Notes under the pieces: generated by a model
What the model saw: only the letters and a program-made list of their open reading frames with translations
The model's database searches: none
Told to the model about the DNA's origin: nothing
NCBI GenBank assembly: GCA_039000515.1
Contig: JBCFYV010000001.1
Coordinates: 63,092,621-63,156,620, forward strand
Length of the DNA stretch: 64,000 nucleotides
From: Timema cristinae
Lineage: Eukaryota > Arthropoda > Insecta > Phasmatodea > Timematidae
Direction of reading: 5' to 3'
Program-made: the position numbers and the translations under genes
Part shown: positions 33,600 through 45,761 of the stretch, one piece after another
Numbering within the stretch: position 1 is the first letter of the stretch
Layout: each line of letters starts with the position of its first letter

Positions 33600-35710
33600 C
33601 AGTGACGTGCCTTAAACGGACCGGTAGGACTAGGCTAGTCGTTAGACTTTTTAGTTTATCTATTTTGTGCTGTTTCCGCGGGAAATAAAAGCATATAATA
33701 AAATCTTAGTCTCAATTTACAACAATGTTCTCACTATTTACGTGTTTCCCCCACCCCTCAATACAATGACAACACACTAACATCAGAAGTGACATGGCCC
33801 CCTTCCCCTCTCTCAAATTACATCGGAAGCGCTCGAGTCTTACCGGGTCTCCCCGGGGAGAGGACCAATTGAAGCCACCCTAGTCCATCTGTATAATAAG
33901 ATATATGCTAACGCTTGGCGTTCTGTTACAAGTAAATGTAATTTTTGTTTGCTTCTTATAAGTTGTATTGTTGTGGTTGTTAAGCTTATGTAATTGTTCC
34001 CATTAATGAAAGAGATCTTGTGAAGTGTATGATTGTCAATTTAGTTTGACAGTGATTGAAAGTGTAAAATATGGAAGGGAACTTGGATTTGGGAACTGTT
34101 CCTTCACTACAAAGATTGGGGAAAGGATCTGAGACAAGTAGCAGGGTTAGTGAAGGTAGTTCAGTGGGATGTAGCAGTGCCTATCAGTCTATTATTCGCA
34201 GTTTCGTTTGGAGCCCTCACTTTCGAAGAAAATCAGCAAGTAATAATGAAAGGTAGCACAACTCCAGATATTTCTGCTAAAAAATATGAAAGACTATACA
34301 CGTCATTACAAAACAATATTATACTTCTTCAAAATGGCTAACTGTATGCAAATCAAGAAACAGGCTGTATTGTTAAACTTGCGTGTTGTTCGAAACCAAT
34401 CAGGGAGTGTGGAATAATAATGGCTTTTTTGATATCAGCAATTTTCACATAGTCAAGATGTGCCATGTAAATACTCACTCATACCTATCTGCAATAACTA
34501 AATTAAAGACTTCCGGAAAAACCATAATAGGTTTTCAACTGAGTGAGCCAAAATAGCTAGACGTTTAAAACATAATGCAGAGGCTGATTCGGACCTGGAA
34601 CTAATGAAATGATTAATTGATGTGTGCTGTTTATTGGCCAAACAAGAGCTGCCATTTAGAGGTCATAGAAAATGGGAAGATTCCCTTGACATTGAACTAA
34701 TGCAGCTACTTTCAAAGTACGATATTAAATTGGATTTTCATCTCCAGAGTAGAGGGGCGTTTAAAGGAACCTCCAACAAAATTCAAAACAACATCATTGA
34801 ATGTGCATATGATTCAATTTTTGATGAAATTAAGTCGGAAACAAGTGACGCATTTTTTCTAGCAATAATGTTGAACGAAACTACGGGCATTGCAAAGATC
34901 TCTCAACTGTCGACAGTTCTTCAATATATAAAGGATGGCAACATTTATGTAAGATTTCCAGATGTCAGCAGTGATCGTACTACAATTGTTTGAAGTGAGC
35001 ATGTTTTTCGAATCCTCTCTCGTTTTAATTGTGAGCAAAAACTTGTAGCACAAGCGTATGGTGGAGCCGCTACATTTTTTGGACATTTGAATGGTGTGCA
35101 GACGCTTGTGAAAAAGAGGTGCCCAGGTGCACTCTTCATCCAACGTTATGCTCACAATATCAATCTTGTTCTTCCTCAGTCTGTGAATCATATAACAGGT
35201 TTCAAGACATTTTTTAAGACAGTTAGTAGCATTCCAAATTTCTTTTTACAGTCATGGAAAGACACTAAAGCTCGTATTCAAGCTGAGGTAAAGAAGCAGT
35301 TTCCAACAGTTGCCAGTGCAAGATGAAATTACAATTCCAGAAATGTGAACACGGTGAATGAAAACAAAATATAGCCCATAAAGTTTTTTTATTATACTTA
35401 AAATCCAGATAGGGATACTGTTGCTTTCGTGACTGCTAAAAGGTTTGCGTCATCATTTAGAGATTTCGATTTCACCTTTCTACTAAAGTTTTTCAGCCAC
35501 ATTTTTTCTCACTGACACATTAATCTAAATTATTTAAACCAAAACTTTCAATGTGAAATATTGCATCGATAAAGTAAAATAGACGATTTTTCACCTCAAA
35601 GATGCTAGAAATGACTTTGAAGAGACGTAGAGAAATTAGACGATGACAATGGGGACGCTCCTAAGAAGAGACGTAAGGAACATGATTCATTGAATCCCAG
35701 ATAAAGATAT
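33600..35710 (+). mobile_element. hAT element C (zinc-finger-MYM-like transposase), 3'-truncated
   Basis: A hAT-type end CAGTGACGTGCCTTAAACGG begins at 33600. The transposase remnant spans 34071-35326. No right terminal repeat is seen before the SINE-A fragment and 33-bp array at 35711, so the 3' part is lost or displaced. Confidence 0.75.
34071..35326 (+). pseudogene. hAT-C transposase relic
   Basis: ATG 34071 opens a Ser/Gly-rich leader (MEGNLDLGTVPSLQRLGKGS). The next strong block (34622-34993) reads CLLAKQELPFRGHRKWEDS, LLSKYDIKLDFHLQSRGAFK, GTSNKIQNNIIECAYDSIFD and ETTGIAKISQLSTVLQYIKD, the N-terminal half of the DUF4371/hAT domain. In that block the usual DET reads NET, a lost catalytic Asp. 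Then 35087-35326 reads GVQTLVKKRCPGALFIQRYA and HNINLVLPQSVNHITGFKTF. The C-terminal dimerisation region is not found. Confidence 0.85.
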
Positions 35711-35847
35711 TTTTATTAGCACGGCGTCTTACTACCCGTTCGGGTTATACGCACTTACGCTAATGTGTAATGGTAGGGTGATTGTGAGATGAAATGGAGG
35801 ACCTACAGTTTAACGTGGGATCTGAACCATGGTGGAGACCTGGCATC
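35711..35847 (-). repeat. SINE-A copy 5, 3' half only
   Basis: Tail and 3' body of SINE-A (ATTAGCACGGCGTCTTAC onward) up to GGTGGAGACCTGGCAT, where the sequence switches directly into the 33-bp array. The tRNA head is missing. Confidence 0.9.
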
Positions 35848-37165
35848 TCCTCCTGTGCCATCTCTTTCACCTGCCCAATCTCCCCCTGTGCCATCTCCTT
35901 CACCTGCTCAATCTCCCCCTGTGCCATCTCCTTCACCTGCTCGATCTCCCCTGTGCCATCTCCTTCACCTGCTCAATCTCCCCTGTGCCATCTCCTTCAC
36001 CTGCTCAATCTCCCCTGTGCCATCTCCTTCACCTGCTCAATCTCCCTCTGTGCCATCTCCTTCACCTGCTCGATCTCCTCTGTGTTATCACCTTCTCATG
36101 CTCGATCTCCTCTGTGCCATCTCCTTCACCTGCTCGATCTTCTTTGTGTCATCACCTTTACCTGCTCGATCTCCTCGGTGTCATCTCCTTCACCTGCTCG
36201 ATCTCCCCTTGTGCCATTTCCTTCACCTGCTCAATCTCCCCTTGTGCCATCTCCTTCACCTGCTCAATCTCCCTCTGTGTCATCTCCTTCATCTGCTCGA
36301 TCTCCTTTGTGTCATCACCTTTACCTGCTCGATCTCCTCTGTGTCATCTCCTTCACCTGCTCAATCTCCCCTTGTGCCATCTCCTTCACCTGCTCTATCT
36401 CCTCTGTGTTATCACCTTCCCATGCTCGATCTCCTCTGTGTCATCTCCTTCACCTGCTCAATCTCCCCCTGTTCCATCTCCTTCACCTGCTCAATCTCCC
36501 CCTGTTCCATCTCCTTCACCTGCTCAATCTCCCCTTGTGCCATCTCCTTCACCTGCTCTATCTCCTCTGTGTTATCACCTTCCCATTCTCTATTTCCTCT
36601 GTGTCATCTCCTTCACCTGCTCAATCTCCCCCTGTTCCATCTCCTTCACCTGCTCAATCTCCCCCTGTGCCATCTCCTTCACCTGCTCTATCTCCTCTGT
36701 GTTATCACCTTCCCATGCTCGATCTCACTCTGTGCCATCACCTTTACCTGCTCGATCTCCTCTGTGTTATCACCTTCCCATGCTCGATCTCACTCTGTGC
36801 CATCACCTTTACCTGCTCGATCTCCTCTGTGTTATCACCTTCCCATGCTCGATCTCACTCTGTGCCATCACCTTTACCTGCTCGATCTCCTCTGTGTCAT
36901 CTCCTTCACCTGCTCAATCTCCCCTTGTGCCATCTCCTTCACCTGCTCAATCTCCCCTTGTGCCATCTCATTTACCTGCTTGATTTCCTGTGTGTCATCA
37001 GCTTCACAACAACTCCTTCGCCAGTTCAATCTCCTTTGTGTCATCTCCTTTACAAGCTCCAACTCCATCACCAATTCAATTTCCACCATGTCATCTACTT
37101 TACAAGCTCCAACTTCTTCACCAGCTCACTGTCCCCCTGTGTCACCTCCTTCATCTGCTCAATCT
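35848..37165. repeat. ~33-bp tandem array, about 40 units, open in all three forward frames
   Basis: The unit is CTGTGCCATCTCCTTCACCT followed by GCTCAATCTCCCC, with 32-34 bp variants. A 66-bp dimer (GTTATCACCTTCCCATGCTC + GTGCCATCACCTTTACC) is repeated three times near 36690-36890. Forward frames of 461, 458 and 384 codons start inside the SINE fragment and translate as PSPSPAQSPPV-, CAISFTCSIS- or LCHLLHLLNLP-type repeats. The reverse frame gives an EIEQVKEMAQG hendecad. Unit-length jitter mixes the frames, there is no non-repeat domain, and I regard the ORFs as by-products. Confidence 0.9.
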
Positions 37166-37174
37166 CATAACTAA

Positions 37175-37716
37175 ACTTTGAATAGGTTTAGTAATTATGC
37201 CGTAATTTCTTTTTCTTTGAAAACTTTTGAATTTATAAAACTGTTACATATTAATTTATTTTTAACTAGTTTCAAAGTTATGTTATAAATGACTTATTAT
37301 TATCAATCTAATAATATATAATTGTTTAAGAAAGTTCACATGCATTCGCATGGATAGAGGATGAAAATCTCATCTAATTAAACAAACTTGGTAAAACTAT
37401 CTTCAAATTGCCATGATGTCAGGATTATATCCCCAAACCATTATTTACAGGTGACATTGCAGTGTATATTTAAAGGGAGTTTAATACAATATTAATAAAC
37501 ATAACAAAACAAATCATAAACATAGACCAAACATAGAATGTTATGCTATGCTATAATACACTTTGTATATCTTGATACGTTTCTAATGTAGATTTGTCAC
37601 TATGAGTTGAGCGAGTAATATCTGCCAATTGCACGCTCCATAAGACATGTACTGCAATTAAAGAGTGGAGCAGAATATAGTTAGGACAAATATATATTTT
37701 ATTTTCTTCAGAGAAC
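37175..37716. other. AT-rich spacer
   Basis: No gene or repeat recognised. Confidence 0.5.
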
Positions 37717-40700
37717 AAGGTGGACATATTACAACTAGCTAGGACTAATATCACTCATTAACTTCGTGTGTAAAAATATGGACATATTACAACTAGATAA
37801 GACTAATATCACTCATTAACTTCGTATAAAAATATGGACATATTACAACTAGCTATGACTAATATCACTCATTAACTTCGTGGCAAAAAGTGGACATATT
37901 ACAACTAGCTAGGACTAATATAACTCATTAACTTCGTGAGAAAAGGTGGACATATTACAACTAGCTAAGACTAATATAACTAATTAACTTCGTGTAAAAA
38001 TATGGACATATTACAACTAGCTAGGAATAATATAACTCATTAACTTCGTGAGAAAAGGTGGACATATTACAACTAGCTATGACTAATATAACTCATTAAC
38101 TTCGTGTAAAAATATGGACATATTACAACTAGCTAGGACTAATATAACTCATTAACTTCGTGAGAAAAGGTGGACATATTACAACTAGCTAAGACTAATA
38201 TAACTCATTAACTTCGTGTAAAATATGGACATATTACAACTAGCTAGGACTAATATAACTCATTAACTTCGTGTAAAAATTGGACATATTACAACTAGCT
38301 AGGACTAATATAACTCATTAACTTCGTGTAAAATATGGACATATTACAACTAGCTAGACTAATATAACATATTAACTTCGTGTAAAAATAGGACATATTA
38401 CAACTAGCTAGACTAATATAACTCATTAACTTCGTGAGAAAAGGTGGACATATTACAACTAGCTAAGACTAATATAACTCATTAACTTCGTGAAAAAGTG
38501 GACATATTACAACTAGCTAGGAATAATATAACTCATTAACTTCGTGAGAAAAGGTGGACATATTACAACTAGCTAGGACTAATATAACTCATTAACTTCG
38601 TGTAAAAATATGGACATATTACAACTAGCTAGGACTAATATAACTCATTAACTTCGTGAGAAAAAGGTGGACATATTACAACTAGCTAAGACTAATATAA
38701 CTCATTAACTTCGTGGAAAAGTGGACATATTACAACTAGCTAGGACTAATATAACTCATTAACTTCGTGAGAAAAGGTGGACATATTACAACTAGTAAGG
38801 ACTAATATAACTCATTAACTTCGTGTAAAAATATGGACATATTACAACTAGCTATGGACTAATATCACTCATTAACTTCGTGAGAAAAGGTGGACATATT
38901 ACAACTAGCTAGGACTAATATAACTCATTAACTTCGTGGAAAAGGTGGACATATTACAACTAGCTAGGACTAATATAACTCATTAACTTCGTGTAAAAAT
39001 ATGGACATATTACAACTAGCTAAGGACTAATATAACTCATTAACTTCGTGTAAAAATATGGACATATTACAACTAGCTAGGACTAATATAACTCATTAAC
39101 TTCGTGAGAAAAGGTGGACATATTACAACTAGCTAGGACTAATATAACTCATTAACTTCGTGTAAAATATGGACATATTACAACTAGCTAGGACTAATAT
39201 AACTCATTAACTTCGTGAAAAATTGGACATATTACAACTAGCTAAGACTAATATAATCAATTAACTTCGTGTAAAATATGGACATATTACAACTAGCTAG
39301 GACTAATATAACTCATTAACTTCGTGAGAAAAGGTGGACATATTACAACTAGCTAGACTAATATAACTCATTAACTTCGTGAAAAATATGGACATATTAC
39401 AACTAGCTAGGACTAATATAACTCATTAACTTCGTGAGAAAAGGTGGACATATTACAACTAGCTAAGACTAATATAACTCATTAACTTCGTGAAAATATG
39501 GACATATTACAACTAGCTAGGACTAATATACTCATTAACTTCTGTGAGAAAAATGGACATATTACAACTAGCTAGACTAATATAACTCATTAACTTCGTG
39601 AAAATGGACATATTACAACTAGCTAGACTAATATAATCATTAACTTCGTGAGAAAAGTGGACATATTACAACTAGCTAGGACTAATTAACTCATTAACTT
39701 CGTGAGAAAAGTGGACATATTACAACTAGCTAGGACTAATATAACTCATTAACTTCGTGAAAAAATGGACATATTACAACTAGCTAGGACTAATATAACT
39801 CATTAACTTCGTGAAAATATGGACATATTACAACTAGCTAGACTAATATAACTCATTAACTTCGTGAGAAAAGGTGGACATATTACAACTAGCTAGGACT
39901 AATATACTCATTAATTCGTGTAAAAATTGGACATATACAACTAGATAAAAAATCATTAACTTCGTAAAAAGTGACAATTACAACTAGCTAGACTAATATA
40001 ACTATTAACTTCGTGAAAATTGGACATATTACAACTAGCTAGGACTAAATAACTCATTAACTTCGTGAGAAAAGGTGGACATATTACAATAGCTAGGACT
40101 AATATAACTCATTAACTTCGTGTAAAAAATGGAATATTACAACTAGCTAGACTAATATAACTCATTAACTTCGTGAAAATATGGACATATTACAACTACT
40201 AGGACTAATATAATCTTAATTGAGAAAAGTGGACATATTACAACTAGCTAAGACTAATATAACTAATTAACTTCGTGTAAAATATGGACATATTACAACT
40301 AGCTAGACTAATATAACTCATTAACTTCGTGAGAAAAGGTGGACATATTACAACTAGCTAAGACTAATATAACTCATTAACTTCGTGTAAAAATATGGAC
40401 ATATTACAACTAGCTAGGATAATATAACTCATTAACTTCGTGAGAAAAGGTGGACATATTACAACTAGCTAGACTAATATAACTCATTAACTTCGTGTAA
40501 AAATATGGACATATTACAACTAGCTAGGACTAATAACTCATTAACTTCGTGAGAAAAGGTGGACATATTACAACTAGCTAGACTAATATAACTCATTAAC
40601 TTCGTGTAAAAATATGGACATATTACAACTAGCTAGGACTAATATAACTCATTAACTTCGTGAGAAAAGGTGGACATATTACAACTAGCTAGGACTAATA

Positions 40701-41837
40701 TAACTCATTAACTTCGTGTAAAAATATGGACATATTACAACTAGCTAGACTAATATAACTCATTAACTTCGTGAGAAAATGGACATATTACAACTAGCTA
40801 GGACTAATATAACTCATTAACTTCGTGTAAAAATATGGACATATTACAACTAGCTAGGACTAATATAACTCATTAACTTCGTGAAAAATGGTGACACATT
40901 ACAACTAGCTAAGACTAATATAACTCTTTAACTTCGTGTAAAAATATGGACATATTACAACAAGCTAGGACTAATATAACTCATTAACTTCGTGAGAAAA
41001 GGTGGACATATTACAACTAGCTAGACTAATATAACTCATTAACTTCGTGAAAATATGGACATATTACAACTAGCTAGGACTAATATAACTCATTAACTTC
41101 GTGAAAAATGACAATTACAACTAGCTAGGACTAATATAACTCATTAACTTCGTGTAAAAATATGGACATATTACAACAGCTAGGACTAATATAACTCATT
41201 AACTTCGTGAGAAAAGGTGGACATATTACAACTAGCTAGGACTAATATAACTCATTAACTTCGTGAAAAAATGGACATATTACAACTAGCTAGGACTAAT
41301 ATAACTCTTAACTCGTGAGAAAAGGTGGACATATTACAACTAGCTAGGGCTAATATAACTCATTAACTTCGTGTAAAAATATGGACATATTACAACTAGC
41401 TAGGACTAATATAACTCATTAACTTCGTGTAAAAAGGTGGACATATTACAACTAGCTAGGACTAATATAACTCATTAACTTCGTGCAAAAGATGGACATA
41501 TTACAACTAGCTAGGACTATATACACTCATTAACTTCGTGAGAAAAGGTGGACATATTACAACTAGCTAAGACTAATATAACTCATTAACTTCGTGTAAA
41601 AATATGGACATATTACAACTAGCTAGGACTAATTAACTCTAACTTCGTGAGAAAAGGTGGCAATACAATAGCTAGGACTAATATAACTCATTAAATTCGT
41701 GTAAAAATATGGACATATACCACTAGCTAGACTAATATCACTCATTGAACTCGTGGCAAAAGGGGACCATATTACAATGCTATGACTATATCACTCATTA
41801 CTTCGTGGCAAGGTGGACATTTACAACTCTACGACTA
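37717..41837. repeat. ~56-bp satellite, roughly 70 units
   Basis: The unit is GGACATATTACAACTAGCTA, GGACTAATATAACTCATTAA, CTTCGTG plus a variable AGAAAAGGT or TAAAAATAT junction. It covers 4.1 kb. The two junction types alternate over long stretches, giving a ~113-bp dimer. Between about 39500 and 40300, and again after 41620, many units carry 1-3 base deletions, often in homopolymers or at GG, suggesting long-read consensus errors on top of real divergence. Confidence 0.95.
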
Positions 41838-43995
41838 TAGTGGTGTGCTCAATGCTCGGCTCCGTCACTTTACATCTTTTATCCACATGCACAGACTGCG
41901 CAAACACCCTCTCTACTGCCGTGACACTACACTTTTACTCGTGCCAATGAGATCATCCTCCCTATTCTATTGGCTCGTAGTCGGCCACTTTCTCTCCCGT
42001 TCTTACGTGCCATGGAAATCTTCCTTCTCTCTCATGGACAAGGCCAGGGAAGCAGTGGAGGCTATAAAACCAGGGGACTTCTCACTCAGATAAGTCATGG
42101 CAGTGCACCCGAATAGAGGACCACCAGTGCTGAAGGAGCTCACGGTCGCACTCTGGAACGCCAACGGAGTCGCGGGGAAGAAGGCTGAGCTTGAAAGTTT
42201 CTTGGCAAAGCATCGTGTCGATGTAATGCTGCTGGGAGAAACCCACTTGCGCTCCGCAATGAGGTTCTCGTTAGCAGAGTTTATCTGCCATCGTAGTGAC
42301 CGAGCGGGGGATGTGGGAAGGGGTGGGACGGCGGTTCTGGTCCGAAGGGGCCTTGACCACCACGTCGTCTCACTTCCTCCCCTCCAACACATGGAAGCAA
42401 CGGCTATCCAACTGGTGACCTCGACTGGCCCAGTGCGTCTCATTTCCATCTACTTCCCTCCCTACCACCGGTTCGACCAGGCCACGAGGGCTGACATGGA
42501 GGTGCTGCTTCGAGGTACCACGCCTGTTTTAATCGGTGGTGACTTCAACGCTAAGCACCCTTCATGGGGCTCTAGGATTATGTGCGCTCGCGGCGGATTT
42601 CTCCGCGACGTCATAGATCTACACGGCCTGGTGGCTGCCGGGCCTCCGACCCTACACACTTCCCTTTCAATCCCGGCTATCTCCCGGACGTCCTAGACTT
42701 CGTTGTCTCCAGAGGGATCAGAAGGCGGTTAGTGCTGAAGTCTCTAGCTGAGCTAGACTCGGATCACAACCCTGTTCTCGTGAACCTGGGACGCGCGGTG
42801 TCCTTCATAGACCCCCCCGAAAAACCCGACCTAAAGCGCACTGACTGGGACAGGTTTACGAATGTGTTGAGAGAGAGGTTGGGACCCACCCCTACCTTTC
42901 GAACAGCAGCGGAAATCGATCGCGGTGCGGAGTTCATAACTTCCGCCATCAAGGGGTCGCTCGAAGCTTCGACGCCGAGGCACCGTCCTAAGAGGGCGCC
43001 ACAGGCTTCTTTGCCCGATTCTATCCTCAGGCACGTCCGGGAGAAAAATCGGCTGAGGAAGGCTTGGCAAATCTCGAGGGACCCGGTAGACAAGGCCAAC
43101 TGGAGCCGCAAAGTCCATGCGGTTCGGGAGATGGTCCGAGAATACCGGAACAGTGTCTGGGAGGACAAGATTGAGAGCCTGTGCGTGCAGGACAGGTCCT
43201 TGTGGCAAATGACGAGGAACTTGATGCGGGTCCCCGCACCAAGGCCGCCTATTGTGAGTCGCAACGGGGTGGCCAACTCCGACCAGGAGAAGGCCGATGC
43301 TCTCGCTGAGCACTTAGAGGCGCAATTTGTACCGACTGACAACCCGTCAGACCCGGTGCACGTGGCGCAGGTCATCAGCGCGGTCTCGTACAGACCCTTG
43401 GATGAACCCGAACCCACGGAGGTGACAGAAATGTCACGGGCGATAGCCGCTCTAAGACAAAACAAGGCCCCCGGATCCGACGGTATCAGTAACGCGGTCC
43501 TCAGAAAGCTGCCCTTGGAGGCGATTAACTTCCTTGTGGAGTTATTCAACGCCGTCCTGTTCCTGAGTCACTTCCCCGAGCTCTGGAAGCATGCCAACGT
43601 CCTCTGCTTTCATAAACCGGGTAAGGACCCGGCCCTAGCTTCGTCCTACCGACCGATCAGCTTGCTCGACTGTCTGGGCAAGTTGTTCGAGAGACTAATA
43701 ATGACGAGACTGACCCGACATGTTCGCGAGGGGGGCATCTTGGTGGACGAGCAGTTCGGCTTTCGGGCGGGACACGCTACGTCTCATCAACTTGTCCGGC
43801 TCGTGGAACAGGTTACGAGGAACTTCAACATCAACAGGCTGACTGGTGCTGTCTTCCTTGACGTGGCAAAGGCCTTCGACCGTGTTTGGCACGAGGGTCT
43901 CCTTTTCAAACTCCTCTCCCTGAACCTGCCCTTCTACCTAGTTAAGGTTGTTCAATCTTATCTTTCCCATCGCACCTTTTCCACTACCTTTGGAT
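41838..43995 (+). mobile_element. Jockey-like LINE (LINE-2 here), truncated at both ends
   Basis: G+C-rich relative to its surroundings. It holds the tail of ORF1 (LMDKAREAVEAIKPGDFSLR, stop near 42093) and ORF2 from ATG 42097. The satellite adjoins the 5' side. The 3' side stops abruptly in the RT at 43995, where the 300-bp repeat begins. Confidence 0.85.
42097..43995 (+). pseudogene. LINE-2 ORF2: endonuclease and partial reverse transcriptase
   Basis: Endonuclease motifs in order: VALWNANGVAGK, VMLLGETHLR, LIGGDFNAKHPSW and, after a 1-nt loss near 42650, LAELDSDHNPVLVNLG. RT motifs: IAALRQNKAPGSDGISNAVL, HKPGKD, SYRPISLLDCLGKLFERLI, DEQFGFRAGHATSHQLVR and AVFLDVAKAFDRVWHEGL. The sequence ends at SYLSHRTFSTTFG, before the YADD-type catalytic loop. 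Thus about 630 codons survive with a single frameshift, which makes it a young but truncated copy. Start chosen at 42097 just after the ORF1 stop. Confidence 0.9.
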
Positions 43996-44335
43996 AAGCT
44001 CGGATAAGCGAGATGTGTCAACAGTGGTTTGGGAGGCTCTCACCCAGCCCCCCATAGAGTAGTGTCTCCGCACGTAACTCTAAAAAACCCTTAGTCGGTT
44101 TCTCAATTTCTTACCCCCCTTTTTTACCCCAATATTACTAATATTTTGTAATCTCTGTTTCTTTGTTTCAGAACTTCGCGAAACGCGACAACCCGTTCTT
44201 AATTTTTGCAAACCACACGGTGTGACCAATTGGTCGGTACGTGTTGGAACTTGCTCTCGTGCTCCCCTTCTGGAAGCATCGGAGCATGCCTTTTGTCTGT
44301 CTGTCTGTCTGTCTCAGATAAGCTCACACGACACG
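43996..44335 (+). repeat. ~300-bp direct repeat, copy 1 (left of LINE-3)
   Basis: Runs from GATAAGCTCGGATAAGCGAG through CAACAGTGGTTTGGGAGGCT and TTTGTTTCAGAACTTCGCGA to the ACCAATTGGTCGGTA and GGAGCATG segments. The same order of blocks recurs at 48930-49225 with roughly three-quarters identity by eye. A TTTCAG-A segment resembles a 3' splice site. It contains a (GTCT)n run. Identity of the repeat is unknown. Confidence 0.75.
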
Positions 44336-44400
44336 AGACGCGACAGTCTACGTTAAGTCAGTGCAGTGAAACGTTGTTATTATTCATTGTGTGATTTATC

Positions 44401-44702
44401 CGTGCCGACTGAAGTCGGGTAGTGTGAGTGAGTAAAATGGCAACAAAATAACACAACAGTGCTTGATACACAACGCGTAAGTATAGTGTTTAAGTTGCCA
44501 ACGAGTGTATTTTTGTGTGTTTTTTGTTTATTTCGAGATATACTACGTGCCGACTGAAGTCGGGTAGTGATAGTGTGTTGAACGACAATAGCTTAACACA
44601 ACAGTGATAGAACACAAATTATAAGTGCAGTGCTAAGTCGTCAACGGTTGTAATTTTGTACTATATTATTAGCGTTTTTTGTTTATTTTAGTGACCTATT
44701 AC
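44401..44702 (+). promoter_or_regulatory. 5' UTR monomers of LINE-3 (putative internal promoter)
   Basis: CGTGCCGACTGAAGTCGGGT occurs at 44401 and 44546 and heads two monomers of 145 and 156 bp. Both also share AACACAACAGTG, a GTCGTCAACG/GTTGCCAACG block and a TTTTTTGTTTATTT end. A third monomer head begins at 44702, where the sequence CATGCCGACAGTG supplies the ORF1 start codon. Tandem 5' monomers act as promoters in some LINEs; that role here is inferred. Each head contains a small hairpin CCGACTGAAGTCGG. Confidence 0.7.
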
Positions 44703-45761
44703 ATGCCGACAGTGATTGTAACAAATGCAACACAATATAACAAAGTCATAAAACTCCTAAACAGCGGGCTGCAAGATGACTACAAAGTGTATTGCATTGC
44801 ACAGGGTATTAAGGTGGTCACGACCTCCTTCAGAGATTACTCCGCTCTGTTAAAACTGCTAAAACAGAACACCTTGGAACACTTCACTTATGTCCTTCCC
44901 AAGGACAAGCCCTTCAAGGCAGTAATCAAGGACCTGCATGCAAGTATGCCCTGCGCAGAAATAAAGGAGGAACTGGAGAACAGGGGATTCACGCCAACCG
45001 ATGTGAGGCAACTATACTCGAAATCTGCTCCGCAGGCAGCGAGACCGAGACCCCTACCAATATTTGTCTGCACCCTTGCGAGGACAGAAGGAGTGGGCGA
45101 GATATACAAGGTAAAAGTCATCAACCACACGGTAGTGAAGATCGAGGAATACCGGGCTTCACAGAGCACAATTCTACAGTGCCATCGTTGCCAACGTTTC
45201 GGCCACTCCAAGAACTACTGTGCCCAAAAACCACGCTGCGTCAAGTGTATAGGAGAGCACCTGACAGTAGAGTGCCAGAAAAAGGACAAAACAACACCAG
45301 CACAATGCGTAAACTGCAAGGGACCGCACGCAGCTAACTATCGCAATTGCCCTAAATTTATACGTGAGCTGGAAAAGAAAAACCAAGGGTCAGGAAAGAC
45401 AAAGGAAGGGGAAAGCAAAGTGGCTAACCCTTCTCCATGCGTGGTGGGGTACCTTAAACCATCAACAGGCCAGCAAATTTCGGTTAGCCAACCAACACCA
45501 CCAACAAACATGGGATTGAGCAAACCATCTTATAGTGGAGTTGTCAAGAGGATGACCAAAAAGGACAAAAAAGAGGACCGTGTCACGGATGAATCCATGG
45601 ACTTAAAGGACCTCCTACAAATCATCAAAGATATTAACGTCGCAGGCTTACTCCAACTCCTGAGGAAGTATGTAGTAAGGCTTAAGAACGCGCCAGACAA
45701 AACAACCAAAGTAATGATACTTCTTGAAGCCGCAACTGAATTCTTCTGCGATGGATACTGA
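44703..45761 (+). CDS. LINE-3 ORF1: gag-like zinc-knuckle protein
   Basis: A 352-codon intact ORF from ATG 44703; an in-frame ATG at 44679 exists, but the second fits the monomer boundary and other Jockey ORF1 starts. The N-terminal fold reads YVLPKDKPFKAVIKDLHASM and EIKEELENRGFTPTDVRQLY (PRE_C2HC-like). It leads to three CCHC knuckles at about residues 166-225: CHRCQRFGHSKNYC, CVKCIGEHLTVEC and CVNCKGPHAANYRNC. A lysine-rich C-terminus follows. The product is expected to bind element RNA as a nucleic-acid chaperone. It ends TGA, overlapping the ORF2 start by 11 nt. Confidence 0.88.
   Translation: MPTVIVTNATQYNKVIKLLNSGLQDDYKVYCIAQGIKVVTTSFRDYSALLKLLKQNTLEHFTYVLPKDKPFKAVIKDLHASMPCAEIKEELENRGFTPTDVRQLYSKSAPQAARPRPLPIFVCTLARTEGVGEIYKVKVINHTVVKIEEYRASQSTILQCHRCQRFGHSKNYCAQKPRCVKCIGEHLTVECQKKDKTTPAQCVNCKGPHAANYRNCPKFIRELEKKNQGSGKTKEGESKVANPSPCVVGYLKPSTGQQISVSQPTPPTNMGLSKPSYSGVVKRMTKKDKKEDRVTDESMDLKDLLQIIKDINVAGLLQLLRKYVVRLKNAPDKTTKVMILLEAATEFFCDGY

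Noticed and set aside
42764..43549. 261-codon minus-strand ORF
   Set aside because: It is the shadow of the LINE-2 ORF2 on the other strand, allowed by its G+C-rich codons.
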